Shown here piece by piece: positions 10,901 through 23,700 of a stretch of 64,000 bases of DNA. The stretch comes from Mycteria americana (taxonomy: Eukaryota; Chordata; Aves; Ciconiiformes; Ciconiidae). The stretch lies in contig NC_134367.1 of assembly GCF_035582795.1 (NCBI RefSeq), positions 82,443,062-82,507,061 of the forward strand, given 5' to 3'. Under the pieces are notes generated by a model. The model was not told the origin of the DNA. It made no database searches and was given only the letters and a program-made list of their open reading frames with translations. How positions within the stretch are numbered: the first letter of the stretch is position 1; every line of letters starts with the position of its first letter. A program made the position numbers and the translations under genes.

Positions 10901-13896
10901 CAGGAGGAGCTGGAGTGAGGAATGTCTGTTGACAATCTAATTTCCTGAAAAAATCAGCTAGTGAGATTGGCCCAGAACTGGAAAGTCTGGGGAAAGAAGC
11001 ATAATGTTAAAAAGTATGTTTCAGGATGGGGAAGCTTAGGGTTTTAACTTTAAATTTCCACATATCCTTTGAGAGACTACATTCAGGGGGTTGTGTCAAA
11101 GTATGGTGAGGGTGGGGATGGGGCCGGAGGACTCTGATGGGAAGGCCTTGAACATTAGACCTTGTGCAGTGCTGACTGTCTGCAATTCTGATAAAGAACT
11201 GTAACAAATCTAAGTCCTGATAAAAAGCCATACAGCACTTGGAACATGCGGTTATATTATGTTATGAAAACTCCATGCTTGCCAAGGTGAATGCAAGTGA
11301 ATGCAATTACTGAGCCTCCATTTTTAAAAAACATGATTCTAGCTCCTGAAGTCACAGATTGGCTTAGAATAAGTGTTTGAGGAAACAAACATATGTACAC
11401 TTTTGTCTTTCTGCTTGTTTCATTTGGGGTGGTATTTCGCAAGCTTTCCTTGATGAGCATACAGCTTAAAAACTTAAAAAAGCTTTAAAAAAACAACCAA
11501 AAGCTGATGCCTGTTCGCAGTGGCAGCGTCGTGGCTGGCAGCCGGCACTCCTTCCAGCGTGCAGGCAAAGGCAGGCTGCGGCTGCGGCGCATGCAGTGTG
11601 TTCCCTGGAGTGCTGCCAGGGATGGGAACACAGTGATGCTGGGGGAGGACCAGGAGGGGAAATAGCTCATCAGACGTGCAGGTGAGTCAGCTGGCTTGGG
11701 ACTGCTTGCCACAGAGACCTGCAGCTAGGAACCACCCAGCTCTGGCAGTTGTCTTCCCTGGAGAGGTGGCCTATGGCTATGAAACAAGCCTAGGAAAGGC
11801 TATAAAAATAATGTGCGTATGAAGCTATTTATATTCTCAAAACAGAGGAGTGTTAAGTGGAATATAATAGAAAGTGAGAGGGAGTATATGGTACCCACAT
11901 AGCTGCCACCGCAATGCGTTTTTTTAAGGATTGTGAATACGAAGAAAATTGCAAAGGAAATATAAATCTTCCGAAGGAGGAGAGGGGGAAGAAAGAGAAA
12001 AGAGGAGAGCAAGAGGAGAAAGAAGGGGAATTTTTGTAAAACACTGGCACCAGGAACATACTTGCCCTTTTCTGACCTGCCCGGGTGGGATGGCAAGTGA
12101 TTTTGCAGCACTGATGCAGCAGGCTGGTCGTATATCAGCCGTTTTTGCCGCATGATGGCCAGGTTTTTGTAGGACTCATTGAAGGATCAAAAAAGCACTA
12201 TAATAAGTATGTGAAGGTAATGAAGGATTTATTTATTTGATTGGTTTTTTTTCCCTTCCCCTTGGGCTACATTTACACCCAGCTTGGGGAGGCAGAGGTG
12301 AAAGGAGAGTATATTGAACAATTTAGAGGTTATATCATTTTGGACTCTTGAAAAATCAGACTTTAAAGACCCCAAATAAATTGCTGCATGGCTCAGCTGT
12401 AACATGACATTTAGTCTGTGTTATAAGTCTTGCTTCAAAATAGAGCCTGCCAGCTAGGACAGCACAGGGGGCTCGACAGAGATAATGGATGGAATGAGAC
12501 TTCCAGCTGAAGAAATGAAATGGTGAAGTCTGTAATCAAAACGTGAGGAGCATTTTTGGGATGATTGTAAAACAGTTGGCAGAAGGAAGGCAATGACGGT
12601 TTGAAGGCTTGAGAAATGAGAAAGCCCGGGATTGTGCCTGTACTGAAACAATGCTGAGAAAGGATGCAACCAAGCCTGTGCTTCTCTAGACCTGGAGAAA
12701 AATAGTGGTGTGCCTGGGGACAGCAGTGTGCCATAGACATGGAGCAAGAGATGGTCCGTACCCCGGACACCTGACCATCAGACCCTGTGGGGACATAAAG
12801 TCAAAAGTTAGGGAACAGACTCCTTAATAGAGTACTACAAGTTTGTTTTACTTATCCTTCCCTCCTACTAGCAGCTTCTCCCAGATGGGGAAAACACAGA
12901 GGAGAGGAGGAATAAATCAGAGAAGAGCTAGGGGAGTTTCTTGGGAGAGCGTTGGACTCCTAAATAACTGCTGTAGTGTTGGAGAAGGCCGGGTCAAAGA
13001 TGCACCATGTGAGGGAATGGGGCCTGTTCTTGGAGTAGCCTGCTCTAGGCGCCACATCTTTGTCTATGCAGAGAGTGGTTAGTAGGTAGCTGCAGAGGAC
13101 TTGTTGCCTTACCTCAGATTCTACAGTAGGCAGGATAATCATCCCCCGTGATGAGCTGAATTATCTAGCCAGCTGACTGGGCAGGGCAGGGAAAATCACT
13201 CGCAGGCAGAGAAATGTGTGCTTAGCTCCGCTGAGCAACCTAAGCGTACATCTGAGCTCTGGCTCCCCACAGCAGTGAGTCAGGCTGCTTCTCATTTCAA
13301 AGGTACTGTGGTTGTGGCTCCTTCAACTCACCCACCAGCATCACCTCTGTCTTGACTGGGTTTAGCCAGTTGGCTCCTTCTTATTGTATTTTCTTTTCTT
13401 TGTTAAGTAGCACCCAGTGGAGTGGAGGTCCTGTTGCTCTTGGCCCCCGTGGGTGGAGATAAGCAAAGGATTTAATTTCAAAGGACTCATTTGGGACCTT
13501 CAGAACGCAAAGCATAAAATATCAAGTCACAGCTCTAGAGGTGACCACAACTCATTGTGAACCAACAGCAGAGAGACTAATACACTGTCTGTAGGGGGCT
13601 ACTGTGGGACTACAGTGATGTGTGTTTTTTCCTGAACATATGGTAAAAGTGTTTGTGTCTAACACCTTTTCATTTCCAGCTGAAAAATGATCCCTCTTCT
13701 TCCCCTTCCACTCGTTCAATGTACTAACAATGAAAAAAAAATCAAAATAGCATCTCTGTTACAGATAACTTCCCAGTTTTAGGGCAGAAACTGTCAATAA
13801 GGTTTATTTTATAATAAACCATATATAGGAACCGTATCTTTTAATTGCTAGACCTATCATGTGGATTTAAAACTGTTATGTTTCTAATTGATGCAG
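7960..13896 (+). other. PGBD5: PGBD5 intron (about 5.9 kb)
   Basis: Non-coding intron. It contains a purine-rich tract at 11973-12030 and otherwise unremarkable unique sequence. The short ORFs on both strands (for example near 9.3-9.9 and 12.4-12.8 kb) show no recognisable domain. Confidence 0.85.
11973..12030 (+). repeat. Homopurine tract (about 58 bases)
   Basis: This stretch is G/A only apart from a single C at 12010. It is rich in GGAGA and GAAAGA words and has pyrimidines on the other strand. Such tracts can form triplex (H-) DNA. It sits inside a PGBD5 intron and has no coding support. Confidence 0.8.
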
Positions 13897-14002
13897 GAGT
13901 TATAATTAAGAGAAAAAGCGGAGAAATTCCATGCCCGTTGGCGGTTGAAGCATTTGCTGCTCACCTTAGCTATATCTGCAAATATGATGACAAATACAGC
14001 AA
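13897..14002 (+). CDS. PGBD5: PGBD5 coding exon (second from last), carries a catalytic-type Asp
   Basis: This exon gives two bases, 34 codons and two bases. It encodes [20 protein letters not shown] then [14 protein letters not shown]. The acceptor is TGCAG|GAG at 13897 and the donor is AA|GTAAGT at 14003. The Asp codon at 13986-13988 (in C-K-Y-D-D) lies 69 residues before the C-terminus. Counting back in a 455-residue human protein puts it at 386, the position reported as the third Asp of the PGBD5 triad (D168, D194, D386). The reported catalytic-type residue therefore appears to be kept in this bird. Whether PGBD5 is an active recombinase in cells is disputed in the literature. Confidence 0.96.
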
Positions 14003-15528
14003 GTAAGTAAGAATATGTGCGTGTGTGTATTTCACTCCTTCTCTGTTGCTGCAATGTTTGAGTTCTCCATGTTGAGCTGCAGCTGAGGGATCAATCCTGC
14101 TTTCATGGAATTAATCTCTGACAAAATTCCTCTTTCAGTCAAAGATCAAAAGCTGTCTCTGCAGAAGGGCAAGATCTGCATTGCTAGTGTTGTTTTGGCT
14201 CTATCTACCCATCCACCAGTCAAAAAAAAATTGAGACTTACATTCTTAGCATCTTGTAAATGACTTTTAGGAAGTGTTGGGAAGATGAGCCAGCAGGCTG
14301 ATGTTCTGGGCGACATCAAATTGAAGGCTAAATAGAAAATTCAGCATGGTTCTACCAGCCCCACAAATCTCTCAAGCTAGCTCAGCTCTCCACTCCTATC
14401 AGCAGACACCCCTATCAGCGGATGATGTTTAGGTTATTATCTGTCCGGTGATATTTGTGTCACCTGGAGTCAGAAGAAAAGGATGTTCAGTTGTGGATGT
14501 AAAGATGATCTAGATGATTTAGGAGAGCAGAATGTAGATCTTTTGGCTCCTGAATTCCAGTTGGAGTCCTCAGTGTTAGCTCTTAACATAGCAGGGAGAA
14601 ATAGAAATAAGAATAGCAGTGGTGAAGCTTGGCTGTGGGAATAGCAATGAGGTGCAGAAGATTTCAAGAACTAAAAATTGAAGAGAGAGAAAAAGCAGCA
14701 GGGATTTTGCAAGCCAGTGCTGGGCAAGGCAGCAAGAATTCACTAGAAGAGATGAAAGAGGAGGAGGTGGTTGCTGGAGACCGATGTTGGGATCTGATCT
14801 GAGGAAATCAATACAAAAAAGCGGTGAGGTAGTAGATTTAAATGGTTACTAAAAAAATGAAAGTAGGAAAGTGGGAAATCTTATGACTGAAGAGCGAATA
14901 TTCTGGCATCCTAGAATTAGTCAGAACCTAAATATAAGGATGTCAGCCCTTTCTAGTTCTGCCTTATGGAGAGGTGCTCCACATACCAGCAGTGCACGCT
15001 CTGGCTCTACCCCCACATCCTCCCACCTACTGTTGACAGCAGCAGAAATCATTCTTTGCTCGCAATGGAGATAAACAAGAGGAGAAGCATCAGCAATCTT
15101 CCCTAAACTGTAACGTAATGTGCCTGAGGCTTTTTTTTAAGTTACAAATGGAAGGGATTCAGACCCACAGCTCCCATCACGTGGGTGTTTGTCACAGGTA
15201 ACCTCGAGGAGTCTGTATCAGTACTCTTACTTAAGTGGAGTGGTACAGAGCTGAGAGTGTTGCTGAGGTTTTGCTTCTGAGAGCAAGGAAGTGTGTTCTT
15301 TTAGACGCTACTAGGAATTTCCAAAAGTGTGGAACTTAACTGTAAATGACTGTCAAATACATTGTAGAAAATTTCTTAAGATAATACTTGCACTTAATAC
15401 CTATTAAGTCCTGGGCCTGTGTCCCCTTTGGGACTGCAGAATCTTTGTCTGGGGTTATTTCTTGCATCCCAGCTGCAAGTGTTTGGCTGAACGGTGCTTT
15501 TCCCTCCCCTTCTCTCTTGGCTTTTTAG
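14003..15528 (+). other. PGBD5: PGBD5 last intron (about 1.5 kb)
   Basis: A short intron with a consensus GTAAGT donor and a long pyrimidine tract (about 15497-15526) before TTTTTAG. No repeats or coding signals are seen inside it. Confidence 0.9.
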
Positions 15529-15724
15529 GTATTTCATTTCTCACAAACCAAACAAGACCTGGCAACAAGTATTCTGGTTTGCCATCAGCATCGCTATAAA
15601 CAATGCCTACATCCTCTACAAAATGTCAGAGGCCTACCATGTGACAAGGTATAGCCGCGCACAGTTTGGTGAAAGACTTGTAAAGGAGCTTCTGGGCTTG
15701 GAAGACACCTCACCCTCCCATTGA
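15529..15724 (+). CDS. PGBD5: PGBD5 terminal coding exon with stop codon
   Basis: This exon completes a split Lys codon, then encodes 64 residues and a TGA stop at 15722-15724. It begins [20 protein letters not shown], continues [18 protein letters not shown] and ends [10 protein letters not shown]. The W-x-x-x-F-W-F-x-x-x-x-A-x-x-N-A-Y-I-L-Y pattern is the C-terminal signature helix of piggyBac-family DDE transposases. The chain stops soon after it, without the cysteine-rich DNA-binding domain of active piggyBac elements, as expected for PGBD5. The four visible exons together give 226 residues, about half of the human protein. The open frame upstream of 15529 is intronic, because the pyrimidine tract and AG acceptor mark the true start. 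Confidence 0.97.
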
Positions 15725-16310
15725 TGCATTGCTCTTGGTGGCGTAGGCAGGGGGTGGACGGTAAGCAGAAGATACCACACCTGGAACGGCAAAGCGAGGA
15801 ACTTGTGACACCACCAGTGCTGTCCTTATCCAAAAATGCCAAGTGATGCCACTAGAGAGGTGGAAACTTTGTTCCTAGTAGCAGCTGGATGTAAACATGT
15901 CCTGCAGAAAGTGCCACTGGAGAAGTTGACACAAAATTGCATATGTGAATGCCCTGTGGGAATCTGTACGCCAGAAACAGACTTAAATGTCTTCTCAATA
16001 ATGTTTGTTGAACAGGGTCATCTTGTAAAGTTCCTCTTGGGCTAAGAGCTTGTCATAAGCTGACATAGCTCAGCAGTCCTAGGCGGGCATTACGGAAAAC
16101 TCTATACCTTACTTGGAGTTATTCAATTCTGGGACAAGCAACGTAAGTCTGCACCAGGGGCTGTGGCTGAGAGTGCCTGCCACCCTGTAAGGCATCGTTG
16201 CTGTCCCAGTGTGCTAAGCAAAGCAGTTCAGATACATGAACACTGAAGCAAGCGTATTGACAAACAAAACCTTCACAGGCAGGCAGCCAGGAACTGAGGA
16301 CCAGTTAAAA

Positions 16311-16352
16311 CTTTTTCTTTCTTTCTTTCTTTTTTGGTTTTTTTTGGTTTTT
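16311..16352 (+). repeat. T-rich simple repeat (CTTT then GGTTT units)
   Basis: A run of CTTT units followed by GG-interrupted T tracts. A similar GG-interrupted T tract occurs at 21529-21566. Confidence 0.85.
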
Positions 16353-17346
16353 ATTAATGTAATGTAAGGCAATTTGATCCCAGTTTAGAACACAGCAAAA
16401 TTAGGAGAAACCAAATACATTAATGAATTTAAAATAGAAATACATTACACTGATTTTCTTTTTTAACCAGGATGAAAGATTTTCTACACAAAAAACCAGT
16501 GAGTAATACAGTAAGTATTAACAGTCAGTAAACCAGTACTAATACTGCCTCACATCTTAACTGCCACGGTCAGTGTACAGGTGAGAAATCGGAGTATAAC
16601 AATTATATTTTTTCTTGATTTCAACTGTATCTTAAACATTGCTTTAAAATCTAATGTAATGGACTGTTAAGTTTTTAGGAACAACAATTTCTTTCTTTTC
16701 CTTTTGTAACTTTCAAGACTTTTTTGGTCCATTTTAGAACTTCATTTGGCACACAGTTGTCGGGGAAAAAAATAAGTCACTAATAGCAGTATGTTTCCCA
16801 TTATCACTGTGGGGTGTTCTGTAGGAATTCTTCTTGTTAGAATTCAAGGCTTGTCACAGTAGTTGTAATTAAGCGATTACATGTTTAGCAAAATAACATA
16901 GCATTGTGTTTTACAAAAAAAAAGTAGTCCAGTTACAACCAGACCTTAAACCTCACTAAAACAGAGCAAGCCCAAAGAGTTCTCCTGTTCTGAGTAACAA
17001 CGTAGAGGACAAGCATCGTCATGAGCTGGTGCCCATGGCTGAAATGCCACATTTTGGTGCTGGTGGAATCTGAAGGCCGCTGAAGCTTTGGAAAACAATG
17101 CCGAGAGAGAGGTATGATTGAAACAGGAGAAATACTACCCTGCCCTCTACACATTATTGATTTCAGTCCGCAACTCAATCAGCAAAAAACTCTGTATTCT
17201 AAAGGTTAGTAGTGATGGACACAAACAGAATTGCATTAACTTGCAGGGCAGAAACCATGTTGCTTAGAGGACCAGCTGGTTTTAGGTCCCCAAGCCTGAA
17301 AAGTTTTACCGAAGAGTGACTTGGGTTGATTCAAGAGGAATGGAGT

Positions 17347-17366
17347 GATTGATTGATTGATTGATT
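17347..17366 (+). repeat. (GATT)5 microsatellite
   Basis: Five perfect GATT units, probably in the 3' UTR of PGBD5. Confidence 0.95.
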
Positions 17367-20300
17367 TCTTTGTCAGTGTAAACCTTACCAGGTTGTATGT
17401 ATCTATCTGGCAAGAGACAATCGAGGGTAACCAACATGAATTTTAGAACTCCCCAGATTTCATCGTTATGTGATGTGCAAATGCATAGCATGTAAATCAT
17501 AGCAGAAGAAGAATCCAGCAGGGGTTAGTAAATTGCTGGCTAGCCCAAAGAGCATCCTTGCACTGACATCTTTCTGTTTTGACCAAAGTCTTATTTTTTG
17601 GAGTAGACTTAGAGGCAGATCTCACCTGGTTGCAGGGAGACTAAGGGGATCGCCAACTCCATGGTGGTTCTGCTTGCAATACAGGCTGGAGACTGTCCCA
17701 TATATCCTGCTCTGCCCGCCAGCTGCACGATGTACAGCAGTGGGTTTCCTAAGCATCTGTTTTAACTTCTCAGTCCACAAGGTCTCCATTCAGGAAATGC
17801 ATGAGAAAGGACAAAACCTTGTGCATTGAGACCTGCTAGTCTCAAAAGGAAGGAGAGGGTTTGTACCACCCTAGTCCTTGGCTATGCCAGTCTGCATAGG
17901 AGCCCAAGGATGAGTTCAAAACTTCTTGTCCCTCCAGAGAACTGAGACAACGCCCCCTCTTCAGACTGAGTGTGCGCAGTAGCTGGTTCTTGTCAGTTTT
18001 CTAAGTATTCAAAGGGGGAGAGGAGCTAGCACGAAAAATGAATGTTCAGCAGTATAAGCCCACGGTTTCCTTTTTTTTTAGGAAACTTCACAGAGGTACC
18101 TGAAGGCAAATGGTGTTCTTAGTGTTAGCTCCCTGCTTCAGACAACGCCAGTCCTGTAAATTTCTGTGGTAGTCAAAATTGGGGCAGTAGGGAAAGGTCT
18201 GGCTGGAACTTTGCTGATGGGGCAGCTTGAATGAACAGTAGCTGCGGGGAGTCCAGCTTCCTTGCGTTCCCCTGCAATGCTGGAGCATTTGCAAGATGCC
18301 CATGCCCCCAGCAGAGATGGAGAGGTTTGGAGGACCTCCTAAGAGCCACTTGGCACTTCTGAGGAGTAAGCATAGCACTCTCCAGCTATGTCGTAGCCCC
18401 CAAGGCAGATCTGGAGCCCTTGGCCAATTGTTACATTACTATGTATGCTTAAAGGCTTGGATCTAGACCATCTCGTACAGAAAAATGCCTTTTCTTTTTC
18501 AGGTGACAGTAGGTCCAAGGCCTTGGAATGTTTAATTTTCCACTAACGTGTGCTGTTAATTATGTGGATTACTTGAGCTAAAATCATAAGGTCCTAGCTT
18601 TTTGCCTCAGGGACTGGGTCCTGAGTAGTTTTCCCTAGAATTGGAGTTGACGGGGGATTACGCAGTGGCTGACTATTACAGGGAAGATGCTTTAGTCTCC
18701 TTTGTAAAGGAGAAAAATGAAGACAAAATTATAGCTTTGCAATGAATTTCATTTTCTTAGCCTTAACCATCGCTCATCATTTTGAACTGGTGCCGTAAAC
18801 ATGTACAAACATTCCATAAATAAGCAAAAATATTTATATATATTTATATGTACAAAATGCCTGAATTTTGGCTCTCGAAGCCAACAAGCAAAAGCCACCA
18901 AAGCATAGTCTATATCTACAGATGACTATTCCACCTCATTTTCTCCATTTATTGACTGGGAGTGGATAGGGTTGGGGAAAGTTAAGATTTCTCCTTGTTG
19001 AAAAAGCATCTTGCACTTTCTCTATGTCACTACAAATGAGGCAAAATAATTAAGGAAGAAACTGAAACACTTTTAAAAGGCAAAAGTTTAACTGCAGCTC
19101 CGCTTTTGTAGCATTTCCTTTACTGCAAACTGGCTTACTCAGATTTGGTTCCCCACTTGCCTGTAACATTAAAGCTTCTCCCTAGTTAAAGGAACAAAAA
19201 GGGGTTAGTCTCAAAGTAGTGCAAGGATGCTAGTTATAGTGTGCGTGTGTGTGTTAATTGTGCAATGGCTTGTGAAACAATAGCAAGTTTGGGTTGTTTT
19301 GGGTTTTGTTTTATTTTTTGTAGCCTTGAGACAATCTGGGTAAGAGATCTTAAAGCTCAGCAGTAGTTAAAATGCAGTGGAAATGCCAACCAGGTCTCTC
19401 AATTTTTTCCAGGAAAGAAAAGTTTGAAGCTAAAGTAGACAAGGGAGCAGGAAGGCTCATTTATCTCCTGCTGAATTGAATTTTCATTCACACATACTTC
19501 TGAAAACTGAAAATGACTTATTTATGGTATGCAAACTTTTGTTTCAAAGAACTGAGACCATCAGCAAGACATACTGACCACCTTCTATGCACAGTACTTC
19601 TTTCAAGAAATGTCTGTCCTGCCACAATCCATTCTTGGAAACCATTTCTTTTCCCAGTGTGTAATATAACACTCACTAGAGCTTAGAAGCCACTGTGAAA
19701 TGGTTTCCACTGCTGTTCTCTCAGTTGAAAAATGTTTCAAGGGCTTGCAGAAACGCTGCCACTTTTTACTTCAGCCCATTTGTGCACTTGACATTAAGGC
19801 ACAATTTAAAGAAATCTCATCTCTGTTTTCCATTCCTATTCTCTAGCCACAGCCCTTCTGCATTTACAAGGTAGTCCAAGAATCCAAATTTATAGAGGTT
19901 TCAGTGTCCCTAATGGGAACAACTTAGTTTTCTTCAGACACTTCCTAGAGAAAAATGAATTTAGCTGTTTCCAGACTGACATTAAGGACAGCAACTCAAA
20001 ACAGCATTCTCATTCTTGCCTTCAGCTACACTTCCATGGCTTTTTTTTTTTTTGGCTGAAGAGTTTTTCTACTTCTAACATGTATTTAGTAGTCTGTCTT
20101 GAGCTGGTGAGTAGTGAAAGAAGCCTCCAATATCTCAGTCTTACAAGTCTTAGTCCCCTAGTCCTGGAGCTGATTTATTGATGAGTGAGTGATTATGCTG
20201 CACTGATAATTCTGCACATCTGTGCTACTTTCCATGCAAGGATTGCAAAGTGCTTTAACAACCTCAGCACTCAAGAGACATCATTAGCTCCTCAAATAGG

Positions 20301-21528
20301 AGCTTCCCCTTCCCTAATCAGACACCAAGGCACAGCACCGGTAAGGGGGTGATGAAACTGTAAAGTGGAGTTTGCACTCCTGCTGACTAAGTCCATGTTC
20401 TGCATTTTCAGTGACTTGGTTCTTGTTCCAATGCACTTTTCCAAACTAGAAATGAAAGGGCTGTGGGACTTTGTCAGCACAGGTTCCTTACTCCATATAG
20501 GCCGGTATGAGTCAAAACCAGGTTGTGCTGAAGGTAAGAGAAAACTGGATAAAGCATTGCAGCCCAGCCTGCCTAGAGGAGCTTAGAGGAGATAAATGGA
20601 GAATCTGAAGCTCTGCTGTAGTCCAGTAATCAATGTGAAATTCAGACAAATAATTACTAAGACTGACTTGAGAAAAGTCACTGGGGCTCAGATGGAATAT
20701 GAAGTCTTCCATCCATCTCTGTTGTGGAGTTTGCCATGGCACTTTCTTTTTGCTAGGCCTGACAAGAGCTCATCTCAATCTGCTTGAGAAAAACATTCAC
20801 GTGTCAAAGGACAGTTAGCAATGTTTCCCAAAGGCAAGGAACTCTAAGCTCAAAACATGGATATATTTGGCCTATCATTAACTAGGAAATTTTGCACAGA
20901 CAGATCATGTCATCATCTGCCCAAATGCAAGCCTATCACCAGTGCTACATATTCTTTCTTGTAACAGTTCTTCCCAAACCTACCTTTGTTTCCAGAAGCA
21001 TTACGAACTGGAAAAGCCCCCATATCATCAGCAGCATCTCACTGTTGGGGAGCAGTTGAGAATATCCGTGCTTTGTACAAAAAGGGTTTCTTCCTCTTCT
21101 TTTGAGAGATGGCTCTGTGTCTTCAGAAATCTAGCCCTGGAGCAGTTTCCTGCCCTACGCTTTCCTTTGCTTCCCTCGTTCCATGGATTTAGAGCACATC
21201 CAAATCATCCTGCATGTTCTTGGTCAGGCTGGAAGAGGTGACAACACAGAGTTGGCCTTTCAGTTTACTTTTATAGTATTGCTTTGCTGATCCTTTCTGC
21301 TGTTTTGCAAATCTCAGATGAAACAGGGTATTGTTTCTGAAGCCTCTATTAATTGCAATCACTGTGAAGGTGTTGCCTGCTTTGCCCCATTAGTGCTGCC
21401 CTGTGAGGTGCCTATGGACCCAAAACAGGTATCAGCATCACCACACCCACTGCTCCCATTGGAATGGCTGTAATATTCTTCAGCTCTGGATTGCTGTCAA
21501 AGAGGGGCCTTTGACATGGTCTGGGGGG

Positions 21529-21566
21529 TTTTTTGGTTTGTTTTTGGTTTTTTTGTTTTTTTTTTT
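21529..21566 (+). repeat. T-rich tract with GG interruptions
   Basis: A simple-sequence stretch of T runs broken by GG or G, then a longer T run. Not coding. Confidence 0.85.
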
Positions 21567-22051
21567 AAACCCTTTAACTCTGATGGGTCTGGTGAACTAC
21601 TGTTAGGTATCACAAAAAGGCCTTAAGTGGTAAATCTCTTTTGTATCACTCTTCTGAAGTAATAATTGCTTGTATTAGGTGTCAAGGTGGTCCACACAAT
21701 GTGTAGTGCAAAAATCTTGCCATGAAAACATCACTCTGCAAAAGTGCTCATTTGATGTAACTGCAACAACCTTTGAAGGCGTGGGGGACCTGGATGAAGA
21801 ACCTAGTGGGAAAGGACCATAGTGCTGTCCTGCAGGGCCATGATGTACAGGACCTCTTTGGATAAACAAAGAGGGGAGAGATGAGTGCAATTTGGGATCC
21901 AAGTTCCGTGGTCAAACAGACTTCATAGTCAAGCTAGTCTCATACCTAGTCATTACAGGGGCTCTGGAGGGAGCCATATTAAGTTGTACTAGGGAAGGGA
22001 AGATGCCAGGCCCATAAAGTTTGCTCCCAGCCCTGGCAACTCTATTTCTAA

Positions 22052-22057
22052 AATAAA
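22052..22057 (+). promoter_or_regulatory. Candidate poly(A) signal (AATAAA) for PGBD5
   Basis: A canonical hexamer about 6.3 kb after the PGBD5 stop. There is no strong GU-rich element just downstream. A single hexamer in AT-rich sequence is weak evidence. Confidence 0.2.
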
Positions 22058-23147
22058 GCAGCTGGCAAATGCTTTTACTCTTCAAGTATTTACAGCATGC
22101 TCTGGCTTTCAAACAGAGCATTTTATCTTGTTTTCACTAGTTATCAAAAGCCTAAGAAACCAAAAAGCAAAGCTCAGTACACTAGGTTCATCTGTCCAGA
22201 GCCCCAACCCACTTGGTGTCAAAGTAACTTTGTGGTCTTGTTCTCCAATTAATCCGTGTCAAGGTGTATGCAAAACGTGACTCCTGAACAATTCGCACCT
22301 CTCTATGAAACAGAGTTACTCATTTGATGGAAAACAAATTGCAGGTCTCTTGGACTTACTTTTGCAATGTGGATTTTTCTTCTAGTTATAAGACAAACCT
22401 TTGCCTGGCATTTCAGTAATGAAATTAAAAATAATTGACCCCATGGTCTGGGGTGAGATTAGAGATAGCAAAACTCAGATTTATGCCAGAGGTTAATCGG
22501 ATCCCATATAGGTGAGGCTGATCAGCACAGCCTGATACAAAGAGATGTTTAAGGGGAACAGCAGGTTTGAGGAGGCAGAGGAAAGTTCAGAGGCTGGGCA
22601 TGCAGAGGGAGAGGAGCCAGGTGATCCCTTCTAACTCATCTTTCCAGCATGTGTACCCCCCCCACTGCCTTTGAATTAAAGAGAGAAGGCTGATGTTTAA
22701 CACAACCAGTCTGCACAGCTGCTTTAGCAACATGAACCCTGCTTTAGCTACATGCCTCACTCCCTGCCTTTCCTTGTACTATCCATGTTCAGGAGTCATC
22801 GACCTTGGAGTCAAAGCAGTGCTGCGTGTCAGCACAGCATGGACGCGACAGTCTGAGGAAGCGCCACTGTAGACACAGGAACACTGGGGATTCTGGAAAA
22901 GGAATCTCCCCCTCTACGTTTCTTTTTCATTTATTTTCAAGATGTGCAACTTACATTCCATCAAATGCAGTGACGGTACCAAACGCAAAGACGGGCCTTA
23001 GCTGGCCGAGTGCTTTCAAGACAACTGTTGGGCTGTGCTCACAACATCAGCGACTGCGGTTCTGTTGCAAAGTTCCATATTCTTTATAATTCTGAAGATT
23101 TCTGTTGAAAATGTAAAGTCCAGAGGTAAAGCATACGCTGCAATTGC

Positions 23148-23185
23148 TTTTTTTTTCTTTTTTTTCTTTTCTTTTTTTTTTTTTT
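23148..23185 (+). repeat. Polypyrimidine (T/C) tract
   Basis: A T tract with a few C interruptions, about 38 bases, intergenic. Confidence 0.9.
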
Positions 23186-23334
23186 AAAACTCAGAGCAAT
23201 TTGTAACAGCCAAGTCTTTCAGGAAATGCAGGTGTGTTACCTCTCCCCAGTAAGAGATACACAGCTGTGTTTCTGCATGGGACAGGGAACTACTTTTGTG
23301 ACACCGGTTTTGTTCTACACAAAGGCACGCTTGC

Positions 23335-23340
23335 AATAAA
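23335..23340 (+). promoter_or_regulatory. Candidate distal poly(A) signal (AATAAA) for PGBD5
   Basis: A canonical hexamer followed by T-rich sequence, with GT-rich words (TGTGAAGTGTGG) about 45-60 bases downstream. It would give a 3' UTR of about 7.6 kb. Speculative without transcript data. Confidence 0.25.
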
Positions 23341-23700
23341 TTTTTACAAGTTTTGTACACCATGAGCTGAATTCTGAGTTCCAAAAATGTGAAGTGTGGC
23401 AACAATGACAAAATGGATTTATAGTATCACTCTGATATCTTGTCATGTGATTTTATTTCTTCAACAAAGTTTGTTTACAATCAACAACTTTGAAATACAG
23501 TCAGATATATTACTGGGTGCTTTTCTGTCTCGTTCTTTTCTGGAATAGGTGGGGAAGATGCTTGGTGATCTGGGTGTGTAGGTGACAGGATGTGTAGAAA
23601 ACACTGCTAGATAAATTACAGGTTCTCACTCTAAGACCATTAGAGGCAAAAGCCTGACATCTTTATCCAGCCATTGAGTACAAAGGCATTTTCTTTAGAA

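Larger units (their letters stand above)
15725..18880 (+). other. PGBD5: PGBD5 3' UTR, at least in part; end not determined
   Basis: Sequence directly after the PGBD5 stop with no splice signal that I trust. It is AT-rich with T-rich runs (16311-16352), a (GATT)5 run at 17347-17366 and a TATTTATATATATTTATATG stretch near 18831. No AATAAA occurs close to the stop, so the UTR is probably long. The right limit given is arbitrary. Short ORFs here look like chance. Confidence 0.5.
18881..23700. other. Intergenic sequence or distal PGBD5 3' UTR, no gene seen
   Basis: No convincing coding sequence. Features are T-rich runs (20040-20052, 21529-21566, 23148-23185) and three possible poly(A) signals on the + strand (ATTAAA at 19168, AATAAA at 22052 and 23335). 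The ORFs near 20.5, 21.0 and 22.8 kb are short and unlike known families. Confidence 0.6.

Noticed and set aside
15494..15528. Possible upstream coding start for the last PGBD5 exon (ATG-like frame open from 15494)
   Set aside because: This stretch is the pyrimidine tract and AG of the splice acceptor, and the reading frame of PGBD5 requires joining at 15529.
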